NCBI GenBank assembly: GCA_905198835.1 | Contig: CAJKDY010000006.1 | Coordinates: 1-64,000, forward strand | From: an uncultured Eubacteriales bacterium | GTDB taxonomy: Bacteria; Bacillota; Clostridia; Oscillospirales; Oscillospiraceae | Direction of reading: 5' to 3' | Length of the DNA stretch: 64,000 nt | In this document: positions 19,401 to 26,455 of the stretch, one piece after another | Position numbering within the stretch: position 1 is the stretch's first letter | How the letters are laid out: each line of letters opens with the position of its first letter | Made by a program: the position numbers and the translations under genes | The notes under the pieces: generated by a model | The model's input: the letters and a program-made list of their open reading frames with translations, nothing else | The model's database searches: none | What the model was told of the DNA's origin: nothing

Positions 19401-20092
19401 AGACCATCGAGGGGGAGGACTTCACCTACCGTATCAACTTTAACGGCGGCGTCAAGGCCAAGGATGTGGAGCACGATAACAAGCCCGCCGACGCCATCGG
19501 CTTTACCACCAAGGGCTCGGCCAAGGTGCGCGTCTGGTGGGTCCAGGCTGGCGGCGACCCGAACAAGGCCGACGACCCCAAGCGGGAGATCGCCATTCTG
19601 GACAGCAACGGGGACCAGGCGGCTGTGACCACCAAGGGCGCGGCGGCGGATAAGAACGCGGTGGTCGCTGTAGAGACCCTGACTTTGGACAAAGCCGGGA
19701 CCTACTACCTGGGTGGCAGCCCCAAGAAGAACAATATCTTCAAGGTGGAGGTCACCGTCACGACTTCTACCACCACGCCTCCTACCCCCGTGGACCCGGA
19801 GCCCATCGAGCCAGACGTGGACCACTCCGGCTTCCTGGAGGGCGAGCGCCGGGACCTGAAGTGGTACTACAAGGAGGACGAGACCCTGACGGTGGAGCAG
19901 ATGGAGACCGAAGATACCGCCCTGGCCGCCTCCTATGACGCCAACGGCAATTTCCTGGGCCTAAAGATCATCACCCCCACGCAGAACAAAGTGGAGATCG
20001 ACAACGCTGTGCCCAAGCTGAAGCTCTTCTGGCTGAACACGGCGCAGCAGCCCATGAGCGCGGCCAAGACCGTCTGGGGCGACGGAGAATAA
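16478..20092 (+). CDS. Secreted family-1 pectate lyase (copy 5, extended architecture)
   Basis: 1204 residues. Signal peptide 1-27; an N-terminal beta-domain (~80-185) resembling one in copy 6 and in the SLH protein; two H-H-W/W...CxxC repeats (~191-250, ~257-318); an Fn3-like domain (~321-415); a PL1 beta-helix of the copy-4 subfamily with GDGSLDTK (~571), SGKCNLVG and RHPRVR (~623); a third CxxC repeat (~835-890); the beta-sandwich (~909-1100); and the shared C-terminal domain (~1116-1204, KLFWLN). The CxxC pairs in each repeat are spaced like a small zinc- or disulfide-stabilised unit. ATG 16478 lies 11 nt after AAGGAG; an ATG at 16471 is out of frame. Confidence 0.9.
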   Translation: MRKRMSKMIAVALCAALVLSLVPMALAAVPILGKDAAVAEIPAAVEEGRSHTHAVAERPAVSEQPVEGEDAPAALAAETGYVHNFTTDGKASSFYTITGNLSTGKGTVTYNGLTLTQCLKMESSTSIKFNAPAAGKLILVFAVDTATVKVDGTKLTASSKVVATELAAGEHTITKADTANLFYMSFSGAVAEHTHQWGEWEITKPATCTEAGERVAHCTYSGCAETKTETIPVLSHDYDANGICQNCNWDKNQNKYHEHSWGEWTTNPGEEATCTKEGKRTHTCSSCGRVETETVPKTAHTWVGDECSVCHTKKPTGTFTKTGGHFETAYAQWSFLTGVDQYKVYVKKATENDSAYKQLDDQLIRRYPTYMRVDAVGLAAGSYVLKVEALRNNAVQATMVTDPITVLAHDRSGFAHFKGTASGAYNEDGTLKSNADVIYVTNATKDTVEWKGFKGIQNILAAQKKSATGPLCVRFIGNITDPATLTKGDLETKEATNGITLEGIGNDTVINGFGIVIKRCANMEIRNLGFMNCDSGEGDCLGVDADSEHIWAHNNDFFYGDAGSDADQAKGDGSLDTKSTLYVTHSYNHFWDSGKCNLVGMHEGATALNWLTFHHNWYDHSDSRHPRVRGATVHIYNNYFDGVAKYGSGATEASNLFVENNYFRNVTKPMLTAGQGTDTANSTKGTFSGEDGGMIKSFGNKMVMENRTLTYKTQKDSATEFDAYEAASRNETVPGTYKAKKGGATYNNFDTNSSQMYSYTPDSPDVAMQKVQQYAGRVEGGDFRWNFNNATEDANYAVITDLKSELNNYKGTLVAVGGKVPVIDGGGSTDPDPTPCTHDWRWSVTTPATCEHTGVRTATCFLCGAINPETQTIPKTAHTYVNGVCTGCGATQGTVTDPDPVDPDPGESTKTYVLTGTEVFSKLTPNGKDTGTTPHDLYNCAAYEVLSNQGTEGFFTIYAGAIGSSSGTKIDYSKKTIEGEDFTYRINFNGGVKAKDVEHDNKPADAIGFTTKGSAKVRVWWVQAGGDPNKADDPKREIAILDSNGDQAAVTTKGAAADKNAVVAVETLTLDKAGTYYLGGSPKKNNIFKVEVTVTTSTTTPPTPVDPEPIEPDVDHSGFLEGERRDLKWYYKEDETLTVEQMETEDTALAASYDANGNFLGLKIITPTQNKVEIDNAVPKLKLFWLNTAQQPMSAAKTVWGDGE

Positions 20093-20126
20093 GCCACAGC
20101 TCAAAGGGGTTTTGTGAAAGACTGGA

Positions 20127-20158
20127 CCGGCAGGGCTATGCCCTGCCGGCCTTTTTTT
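20127..20158 (+). terminator. Intrinsic terminator after pectate lyase 5
   Basis: CCGGCAGGGC (20127-20136), TAT, GCCCTGCCGG (20140-20149), then a T run. Confidence 0.93.
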
Positions 20159-20220
20159 GCCTGGAATTCCAGCCTATGGCAAAACCCCTGTGAAAAAATA
20201 TCAAAACCCCGGTTACTCTC

Positions 20221-20248
20221 TTGACTTCTTTGTGGATTGTGCTAGAAT
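20221..20248 (+). promoter_or_regulatory. Sigma-A promoter of pectate lyase 6
   Basis: TTGACT (20221-20226), a 16-nt spacer, TAGAAT (20243-20248) preceded by TGC (extended -10). RBS GGAGGG is at 20302-20307. Confidence 0.75.
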
Positions 20249-20316
20249 AAAGGACAGTTATGAAAATGGGTGGAAGTTGGCTTTTCGCCCAAATATTTTT
20301 TGGAGGGATCGAGGAA

Positions 20317-23300
20317 ATGAGTAAGCAGCACGTAAAACGCTGGACAGCTCTGGTCCTGACATTGGTCATGGCCCTGGGCCTGGCTGTTCCGGCCATGGGC
20401 GCCACGCCCATGATGACGCCCGGCGAGACAGTCGCCGAGACCCCCGCCATCGACGGGGTGGGCACCATGCCCACCCACAGCCACAGCCCCGCTGTGGCTG
20501 ATACCCCTGCCATCGGGGAAGACGATCTGGCCACCACCCTGGCCGATGCCAACCCCGACTACATCCACAACTTTACCAAACAGGGTACCACTACGGCTGG
20601 TATCTACACCAGCATTACGGGCAAGACGGCCTCGGACGCCAAGTATAACTTGCCCATGACCTATGGAGACCTGGAACTGACCTCGGCGCTCAAGATGGAG
20701 AGCTCCACGAAGGTCGAGTTCAAGGCGCCGGAAAAGGGCGTTATGATCCTGGTGTTCAGCACGCCCGGTCAGAAGGTCAAGCTGGACGGCACGTCCACCA
20801 CGATCCCCTCTGACGGCATCCTGCGCTGGGATGTGACCGCCGGGACTCATGCGGTCACCAAGGATTCCACCAATACCACTTTGGCCTACATGGAGTTCCA
20901 GTCCGCCCACACCCACGTGTGGTCCGACTGGACGGTGACCAAGCCGGCCAGCTGTACCGAGGAGGGCCAGCGCCAGCGCACCTGCTCGGCGGAGGGCTGT
21001 GAGATCGGCACCCAGACCGAGACCATCGCCAAGCTGCCCCACACCTCCGTGAATGTTGCGGCGGTCCCCGCCGGCTGTGTGACTCCCGGCTCCACGGCGG
21101 GCACCAAGTGCTCCGTCTGCCAGACCATTCTCTCCGGTTGTGAGCCCATCCCCGCCAGCGGGCAGCATAATTTCAGCGGTGGCGTTTGCACCAACTGCGG
21201 TATGGCCCAGCACACCGAGCACACCTGGGACGCGGGCACGGTGACCCGGCAGCCCACCTGTACCGAGGCCGGTGAGAAGCTCTTCCACTGCACCGTCGAG
21301 CACTGCGGCGAGACCAAGACCGAGCCCGTTGCCGCCCTGCAGCACGACCTGAAGACCGTTGCCGCCCAGGCCGCCACCTGTAAGGACGCGGGCTGGAACG
21401 AGTATCAGCAGTGCAGCCGTTGCGACTACAACACCAAGGTCGTGATCTCCGCCCTGGGCCATATCGACGAGAACAACGACGGCAACTGCGACCGCTGCGG
21501 CAATCCCATGGGCGCGCCCCTGCAGGGCGCGGGCGGCTGGCTGGAGACCATGTATGTGGAGACCAACCAGTTCGCCGCCGCCGACGTGGCTGAGGTCAGC
21601 TGGACCGGCGCTATGAATGGCTCCATGGGCCCGGGCAACCGCTTTGGCTACGACATGGACTACCTGGTGCGGACCCTGAACGGCAAGACCCGCATCGACA
21701 TCCCCGGCGTCCGGGCGGGCACCTATACCCTGACCGTGACCACCGAGGCCGGCGCCAGCTACGTGGCTGAGAACATCGAAGTCCAGGCCCATGACCGCTC
21801 CGGCTACGCCCACTGGAACTACACCGAGGGCGTGGGCGCTTACCGGGACGACGGCATTTTGAAGGACGAGGCCATCGTCATTTACGTCACCGAGGAGAAC
21901 AAGAACACCGTGGCCCTGGACGCCCCTGACGGCACCCACGTGGAGGGCATCGGCAATATTTTGAACACCGTGGGCCAGGAGAGCAGCGAGCGGCCCGGCT
22001 TCTGCAAGCGCACCAGTGGAAAAAGCGTCTACTGGGCCAAGCCCAACACCAACCAGGGCGTTCTGAAGAAGCTGGCTGAACGGAATATCCCGCTGGTGGT
22101 CCGCATCGTCGGCAATGTCTCCAGCAAGTATCCCATCAATGACAACACAAGCGCTGACATCGTCCAGGGACTGACCGCCTATGACGCCTGGGACTACGGC
22201 GGCAGCGTGGGCGATAACGGCAGCATGGCCCGGATGAAGGACTGCAAGAACATCACCATCGAGGGCATCGGCCCCGACGCCTGCGTGGACGGTTGGGGCT
22301 TCCACTTCATGGCCTCCAGCGCTACCCCCGACTACGGTAAGAACTTCGAGGTCCGCAATATCACCTTCCGCAACGTTCCCGAGGACTGTATCGGCATGGA
22401 GGGCGTCCAGTCCGGCTCCGCCATCACCGCCCCCATCCTCCACGGCTGGGTCCACAACTGCTCCTTCTACGCCCCTGACATTCCCAACCCCGCCGAGAGC
22501 GATAAGGACGGTGGCGACGGCGCCTGCGACTTTAAGCGCGGCGAGTTCTTCACCATGGACTACTGCTACTACGAGGGCTACCACAAGACCAACCTGGTGG
22601 GCTCCTCGGACAGCTCCTTGCAGTACAACATCACCTGGCACCACAACTACTATAAGAACTGCGAAAGCCGCGGCCCTCTGGGCCGCCAGGCCAATATGCA
22701 CATCTATAACTGTATCTACGACGGCCAGACCAGCTACGCCATGAATACCCGGGCCGACTGCTACATCTTCTCGGAGTATAACGCCTTCTACTCCTGCAAG
22801 GCGCCTCGGGATGTGGCCGGCGGCGGCATCAAGAGCTACAACGACGCGCTCTCCAGCTGCATCAACGACTCTACCAGCGGCGTCACCACCGTCACCGACA
22901 AGAGCCAGCAGGTGAGCACTAACAACAAATACGCAAACTTCGATACCAAGGCCGAGCTGAGCTACATTCCCAGCGGCAACTACAAGCTGGACACCGACCA
23001 CGCCGTGGCCAGAGCCAACACCTTGGCCTACGCCGGTCCCATCAAGGTCCTGGACGAGATCAAGACCCCCGAGCAGGTCGGCGGCAGCACCGTGGCGGAG
23101 GACCGTATGCCCACCGCCAGCGTGGTCCTGCCCTACGACCAGGCCATCAACAGCACCTACATCAGCACCGGCCACAACGAGAAGGACAACGTCGTCTTCA
23201 CCCTCACCAGCGCCACCAGCACCGGCGTGAAGTTCGGCAAGGACAGCATCGGCCAGTATGTGGTCTTCAAGGTGGATGAGCCTGTGGACGTGACCCTGGA

Positions 23301-25320
23301 CGGCGCCGCCTCCGTTCTGGTCGCCGCCAACAGCAAAGCCACCGTGGCCGAGATCCCCGGCAGCGCCAAAAACCTGCCCGCCGGTATCTACTATGTCCAG
23401 TCCAGCAGCATCCAGCCCGCCAAGGGCACCACGCCCATGAGCTACAAAGACGGCAACCTGTACCACCTGACCATCACCAAGGCCGCCTCCGCTACGCCGC
23501 CCCATGAGCATTCCTACACCATCGACGGCGGCGTTGTGCGGGAAGCCACCTGTACCCTGGAGGGCCTCCACAAGTATAGCTGCTCCTGCGGCGACGTGAA
23601 GAGCGAGATCATTCCCATGATCGACCATGTGGATGAAGCCCCCGCCGACGGCCTGTGCGATATGTGCGAGCTGGACATGGGCATCATCACCCCCGACGAC
23701 CCCACCAAGCCCAAGGTCCCCGTGGACAGCGTCACCGTCACCAGCCCTGCCAACAAGACCCTGAACCTGCTCCAGGGCGAGAGCGCCCAGATCGAGGTGT
23801 CCATCCTGCCCGCTGACGCCACCAATAAGGCGGTGGCCTACTCCTCCAGCAACCCCGCCGTGGCCACCGTGGGCACCAAGGGCGTGGTCCTGGCCAAGAC
23901 CCCGGGCACCACCACCATCACCGTCACTGCCAGCGACAACAAGACCGACTTTGTCACCGTCACCGTCACCGGCGTGACCCGGGAGCAGTTTACCTTCAAC
24001 GCCACCGACCAGGGGCAGCAGCCCGCCGACAATAACCCCGCGGCCAACGGCCTCCAGGTGGGCACCAATAACTACTTCACCGTCACCGGTAACAACGCCG
24101 TTTGGCGCACTCAGAACAAGGAGACGGACAAGACCACCGCCTCGCTCCAGGTCGGCTCTCAGGAGTCCAGCGGCCTGTCCTTCACCGTTCCCGCCGGGTC
24201 TCAGGCCAACGTGGTCATCTCCTTTGCCTCCACCGGCACCAACAACACCTCCGCCGTGGCGCTGTTCAACGCGGACGGCCAGCGGCAGCTCTCCCTGGCC
24301 GGGAACTACCTGGGCTATATCAAGGGCACTGCCGGCGGTAAGGTCACCTTTGAAAACGTGCCCGCCGGGACCTATACCATCAAGGCGCCCAAGAACGTGA
24401 ACCCCGCCGACGTGGGCCTGGAGAAGTGGGCTGATCCCACCAACACCAGCGACCCCTCCAACCCCAATAACCGTGGCACCCGGATCACCACCGTCAACGT
24501 GATCCAGATCACCTCCACCGGCTCCACCGACTATAAGCCGGTGAAGACCATCACCTTTGAGAAGAACACGCTGGAGCTGACCGCGGGCGAGTCGTACACC
24601 CTGAACTACACCCTGGACCCCGTGGACACCTCCAACCCCACCCTGACCTGGGTTTCCAGTGATCCCAGCGTGGCTCGAGTCAACAAGAATACCATTCGGG
24701 CTGTGGCCCCCGGCGAGACCACGGTCACCGCCCGGGCCGTCAGCGGCGCCACCGCCACCTGTAAGGTCACGGTGAAGCAGGACCCGTCCCAGGTGATCCA
24801 CATCAAGAAGCTCTCCATCACCGGCGCTGATACCGTGGCCGTGGAGGGCGTGATCACCATGGCTGCCGTGGTGGAGCCGGAGAACGCCACCTGCGAGGTG
24901 GTCTGGTCCGTGGATGATTCCAGTGTGGCCAAGATCAACGCCCAGGGCGAGCTCACCGGTCTGAGAGACGGCGTGGTCACCGTCATCGCTTCCACCCCCC
25001 ACACCGATGACGCCCGGGCTGAGAAGACGGTCGTCGTGGGCAAGGGCGCGCCGGAGAACACCCTGGACGGTGCCTATAAGGACCTGGGCTGGCGCTATGT
25101 GCCGCTCACTGAGAAGCTGACCATTACCAACATGAGCGCTGAGGACACCGTCCTGGCTGCCACCTATGACGCCGCGGGCCGGATGACCGGCGTGGTGAAG
25201 TTGACGGTGAGCGAGGCTACCGCCACCATCTCCAAGTCCGCGGCCAAGTTGAAGCTCTTCTGGGTGAACACCGTGGAGCAGCCCATGTGCGACGATGTGA
25301 CCGTCTACGGCGGAAACTAA
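20317..25320 (+). CDS. Secreted family-1 pectate lyase with Ig-like repeats (copy 6)
   Basis: 1667 residues, the largest lyase here. Signal peptide 1-28; an N-terminal beta-domain (~82-190) as in copy 5; a Cys-rich stretch with several H-W...CxxC repeats (~198-396); an Ig-like domain and a PL1 beta-helix of the copy 1-3 subfamily (DGACDFKRG ~735, EGYHKTNLVG, RGPLGR ~785); another beta-domain and CxxC repeat (~915-1125); BIG2 (~1136-1215); a beta-sandwich (~1222-1405) resembling one in the SLH protein at 1136; two more BIG2 domains (~1409-1580); and the C-terminal KLFWVN domain (~1582-1667). It carries no SLH or LPXTG signal. ATG 20317, 9 nt after GGAGGG, gives the signal peptide; the in-frame upstream ATG at 20260 does not. 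Confidence 0.9.
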   Translation: MSKQHVKRWTALVLTLVMALGLAVPAMGATPMMTPGETVAETPAIDGVGTMPTHSHSPAVADTPAIGEDDLATTLADANPDYIHNFTKQGTTTAGIYTSITGKTASDAKYNLPMTYGDLELTSALKMESSTKVEFKAPEKGVMILVFSTPGQKVKLDGTSTTIPSDGILRWDVTAGTHAVTKDSTNTTLAYMEFQSAHTHVWSDWTVTKPASCTEEGQRQRTCSAEGCEIGTQTETIAKLPHTSVNVAAVPAGCVTPGSTAGTKCSVCQTILSGCEPIPASGQHNFSGGVCTNCGMAQHTEHTWDAGTVTRQPTCTEAGEKLFHCTVEHCGETKTEPVAALQHDLKTVAAQAATCKDAGWNEYQQCSRCDYNTKVVISALGHIDENNDGNCDRCGNPMGAPLQGAGGWLETMYVETNQFAAADVAEVSWTGAMNGSMGPGNRFGYDMDYLVRTLNGKTRIDIPGVRAGTYTLTVTTEAGASYVAENIEVQAHDRSGYAHWNYTEGVGAYRDDGILKDEAIVIYVTEENKNTVALDAPDGTHVEGIGNILNTVGQESSERPGFCKRTSGKSVYWAKPNTNQGVLKKLAERNIPLVVRIVGNVSSKYPINDNTSADIVQGLTAYDAWDYGGSVGDNGSMARMKDCKNITIEGIGPDACVDGWGFHFMASSATPDYGKNFEVRNITFRNVPEDCIGMEGVQSGSAITAPILHGWVHNCSFYAPDIPNPAESDKDGGDGACDFKRGEFFTMDYCYYEGYHKTNLVGSSDSSLQYNITWHHNYYKNCESRGPLGRQANMHIYNCIYDGQTSYAMNTRADCYIFSEYNAFYSCKAPRDVAGGGIKSYNDALSSCINDSTSGVTTVTDKSQQVSTNNKYANFDTKAELSYIPSGNYKLDTDHAVARANTLAYAGPIKVLDEIKTPEQVGGSTVAEDRMPTASVVLPYDQAINSTYISTGHNEKDNVVFTLTSATSTGVKFGKDSIGQYVVFKVDEPVDVTLDGAASVLVAANSKATVAEIPGSAKNLPAGIYYVQSSSIQPAKGTTPMSYKDGNLYHLTITKAASATPPHEHSYTIDGGVVREATCTLEGLHKYSCSCGDVKSEIIPMIDHVDEAPADGLCDMCELDMGIITPDDPTKPKVPVDSVTVTSPANKTLNLLQGESAQIEVSILPADATNKAVAYSSSNPAVATVGTKGVVLAKTPGTTTITVTASDNKTDFVTVTVTGVTREQFTFNATDQGQQPADNNPAANGLQVGTNNYFTVTGNNAVWRTQNKETDKTTASLQVGSQESSGLSFTVPAGSQANVVISFASTGTNNTSAVALFNADGQRQLSLAGNYLGYIKGTAGGKVTFENVPAGTYTIKAPKNVNPADVGLEKWADPTNTSDPSNPNNRGTRITTVNVIQITSTGSTDYKPVKTITFEKNTLELTAGESYTLNYTLDPVDTSNPTLTWVSSDPSVARVNKNTIRAVAPGETTVTARAVSGATATCKVTVKQDPSQVIHIKKLSITGADTVAVEGVITMAAVVEPENATCEVVWSVDDSSVAKINAQGELTGLRDGVVTVIASTPHTDDARAEKTVVVGKGAPENTLDGAYKDLGWRYVPLTEKLTITNMSAEDTVLAATYDAAGRMTGVVKLTVSEATATISKSAAKLKLFWVNTVEQPMCDDVTVYGGN

Positions 25321-25345
25321 GCGTCTCGTCTATCCCAGCAAACCA

Positions 25346-25381
25346 AACCGGCAGAGGGGATCTTCCCTCTGCCGGTTTTTT
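25346..25381 (+). terminator. Intrinsic terminator after pectate lyase 6
   Basis: AACCGGCAGAGGG (25346-25358), loop GATCTT, CCCTCTGCCGGTT (25365-25377), then T residues. It lies between convergent genes and could also act weakly on the minus-strand gene. Confidence 0.92.
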
Positions 25382-26372
25382 ATAGGCTGCCCAGCTCCGC
25401 GCCGGGATAGTAGTGCTCCAGGATGCTTTTGCAGCTTTGGCCCTCCCGGGCCAGCAAATTGGCCCCATATTGGCTCATGCCCACGCCGTGGCCGTAGCCG
25501 GAGACGTGGAAGGTGATGTTGTCGTCCCCCGCGGCCACGTCGAACCGGGCGGAGCGCAGGCCGAATAGGCCGCGGACCTGGCCGCCGGTGAGGGTCACGC
25601 CGCCGATGGTGACGGTGGTCACACCGCCCCAGTCGGCCTTTTCCAAGGAACGAAACCAGCCGCTGGGCGAGCCGGCCAGGTCCGCCTCCGGGTACTTTGC
25701 CAGGAAGACGTCCCGAAATTCGGCGGCGGAAAAGGTGGCCTCGCTTTCCAGCTTGGGCACGGTCTCCGGGGTCTCCGGGGTGGAGACGCTGACCAGATAA
25801 GGGACCTCCGCCCCCCACACCGCCTGGGCCGGCGCGGTGTAGCCCGCGGAGGAGGCGTGAAACACCGCGGAGATGAGCCGGCCGTCGGAGCGCAGGACCT
25901 GGCCCTGGGTGGCCTGGACCGCGGCGCGGATCTTCGCACGATATTCTTCGGTATGTGGGCCCCAGTCGGCAGGCGCGTTTGCCGCGTAGGCTTGGCAGCA
26001 GCCGGGATCGCTGCAGACATCGGCCTCCGGCCCATGGGCCCCGGCCTGGGCCCTTGACATGGCGTAGGTCCGGGCGCAGACGGCCTGGGCCTCCAGGGCC
26101 GCCGGCTGGAAGGAGGCGGGCATCTCGGCAGTGACCACGCCCTGGACGTATTCCTCCAAGGGCAGGGTCTCCACGGCGCCGTCTTCTTGCAGCAGTCGGA
26201 TGGCGTGGCCGGCGCTTTGGCGGCCCACGCCCCGGACCTGGGCTGTGGGTTGGGGCGAGGGCGGGGCTTGTCCACCTTGCCGGGCCCGGACCGGCGGAAA
26301 GCCTACCGCCGCCGCGATGAATACGGCGGCCAGACAGCCCAGAGCCGCCGCCACCTCCTTTGGAACCGTCAT
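25380..26372 (-). CDS. SpoIID/LytB-family lytic transglycosylase-like protein
   Basis: 330 residues with an N-terminal membrane segment (~7-25). The SpoIID domain includes LEEYVQGVVTAEMP, whose Glu matches the catalytic residue of Bacillus SpoIID, and a C-terminal SGYGHGVGMSQYGAN motif. The family cuts glycan strands, and SpoIID drives septal peptidoglycan removal during engulfment in sporulation. It stands alone, not beside spoIIQ or spoIIID as in some Clostridia, so it may be SpoIID itself or a SpoIID-like paralogue. ATG 26372 is chosen because GGGAG lies 9 nt upstream; the longer frame would run into the divergent promoter. No sigma-E promoter was found by eye. Confidence 0.85.
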   Translation of the reverse strand: MTVPKEVAAALGCLAAVFIAAAVGFPPVRARQGGQAPPSPQPTAQVRGVGRQSAGHAIRLLQEDGAVETLPLEEYVQGVVTAEMPASFQPAALEAQAVCARTYAMSRAQAGAHGPEADVCSDPGCCQAYAANAPADWGPHTEEYRAKIRAAVQATQGQVLRSDGRLISAVFHASSAGYTAPAQAVWGAEVPYLVSVSTPETPETVPKLESEATFSAAEFRDVFLAKYPEADLAGSPSGWFRSLEKADWGGVTTVTIGGVTLTGGQVRGLFGLRSARFDVAAGDDNITFHVSGYGHGVGMSQYGANLLAREGQSCKSILEHYYPGAELGSL

Positions 26373-26386
26373 CTTGCCACACTCCC

Positions 26387-26415
26387 TTGACTTTCCCGCG
26401 GCAAACAGGTAAAAT
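26387..26415 (+). promoter_or_regulatory. Sigma-A promoter of citrate synthase
   Basis: TTGACT (26387-26392), a 17-nt spacer, TAAAAT (26410-26415). This excludes the upstream in-frame ATGs as starts. Confidence 0.83.
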
Positions 26416-26455
26416 GAATAAACAGAAGTTCTTACTTGCAAAAAAGGAGACAGCC

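Noticed and set aside
20242..25002. 1586-codon minus-strand open frame under lyase copy 6, and similar frames at 16493-19825 and 2258-4237
   Set aside because: Same reasons: mirror frames of GC-rich genes, without start signals or recognisable domains.
6490..25320. Dockerin, cohesin, LPXTG or SLH anchors on the lyases
   Set aside because: The C-termini were read for all six and none carries these motifs; only the protein at 1136 has SLH repeats.
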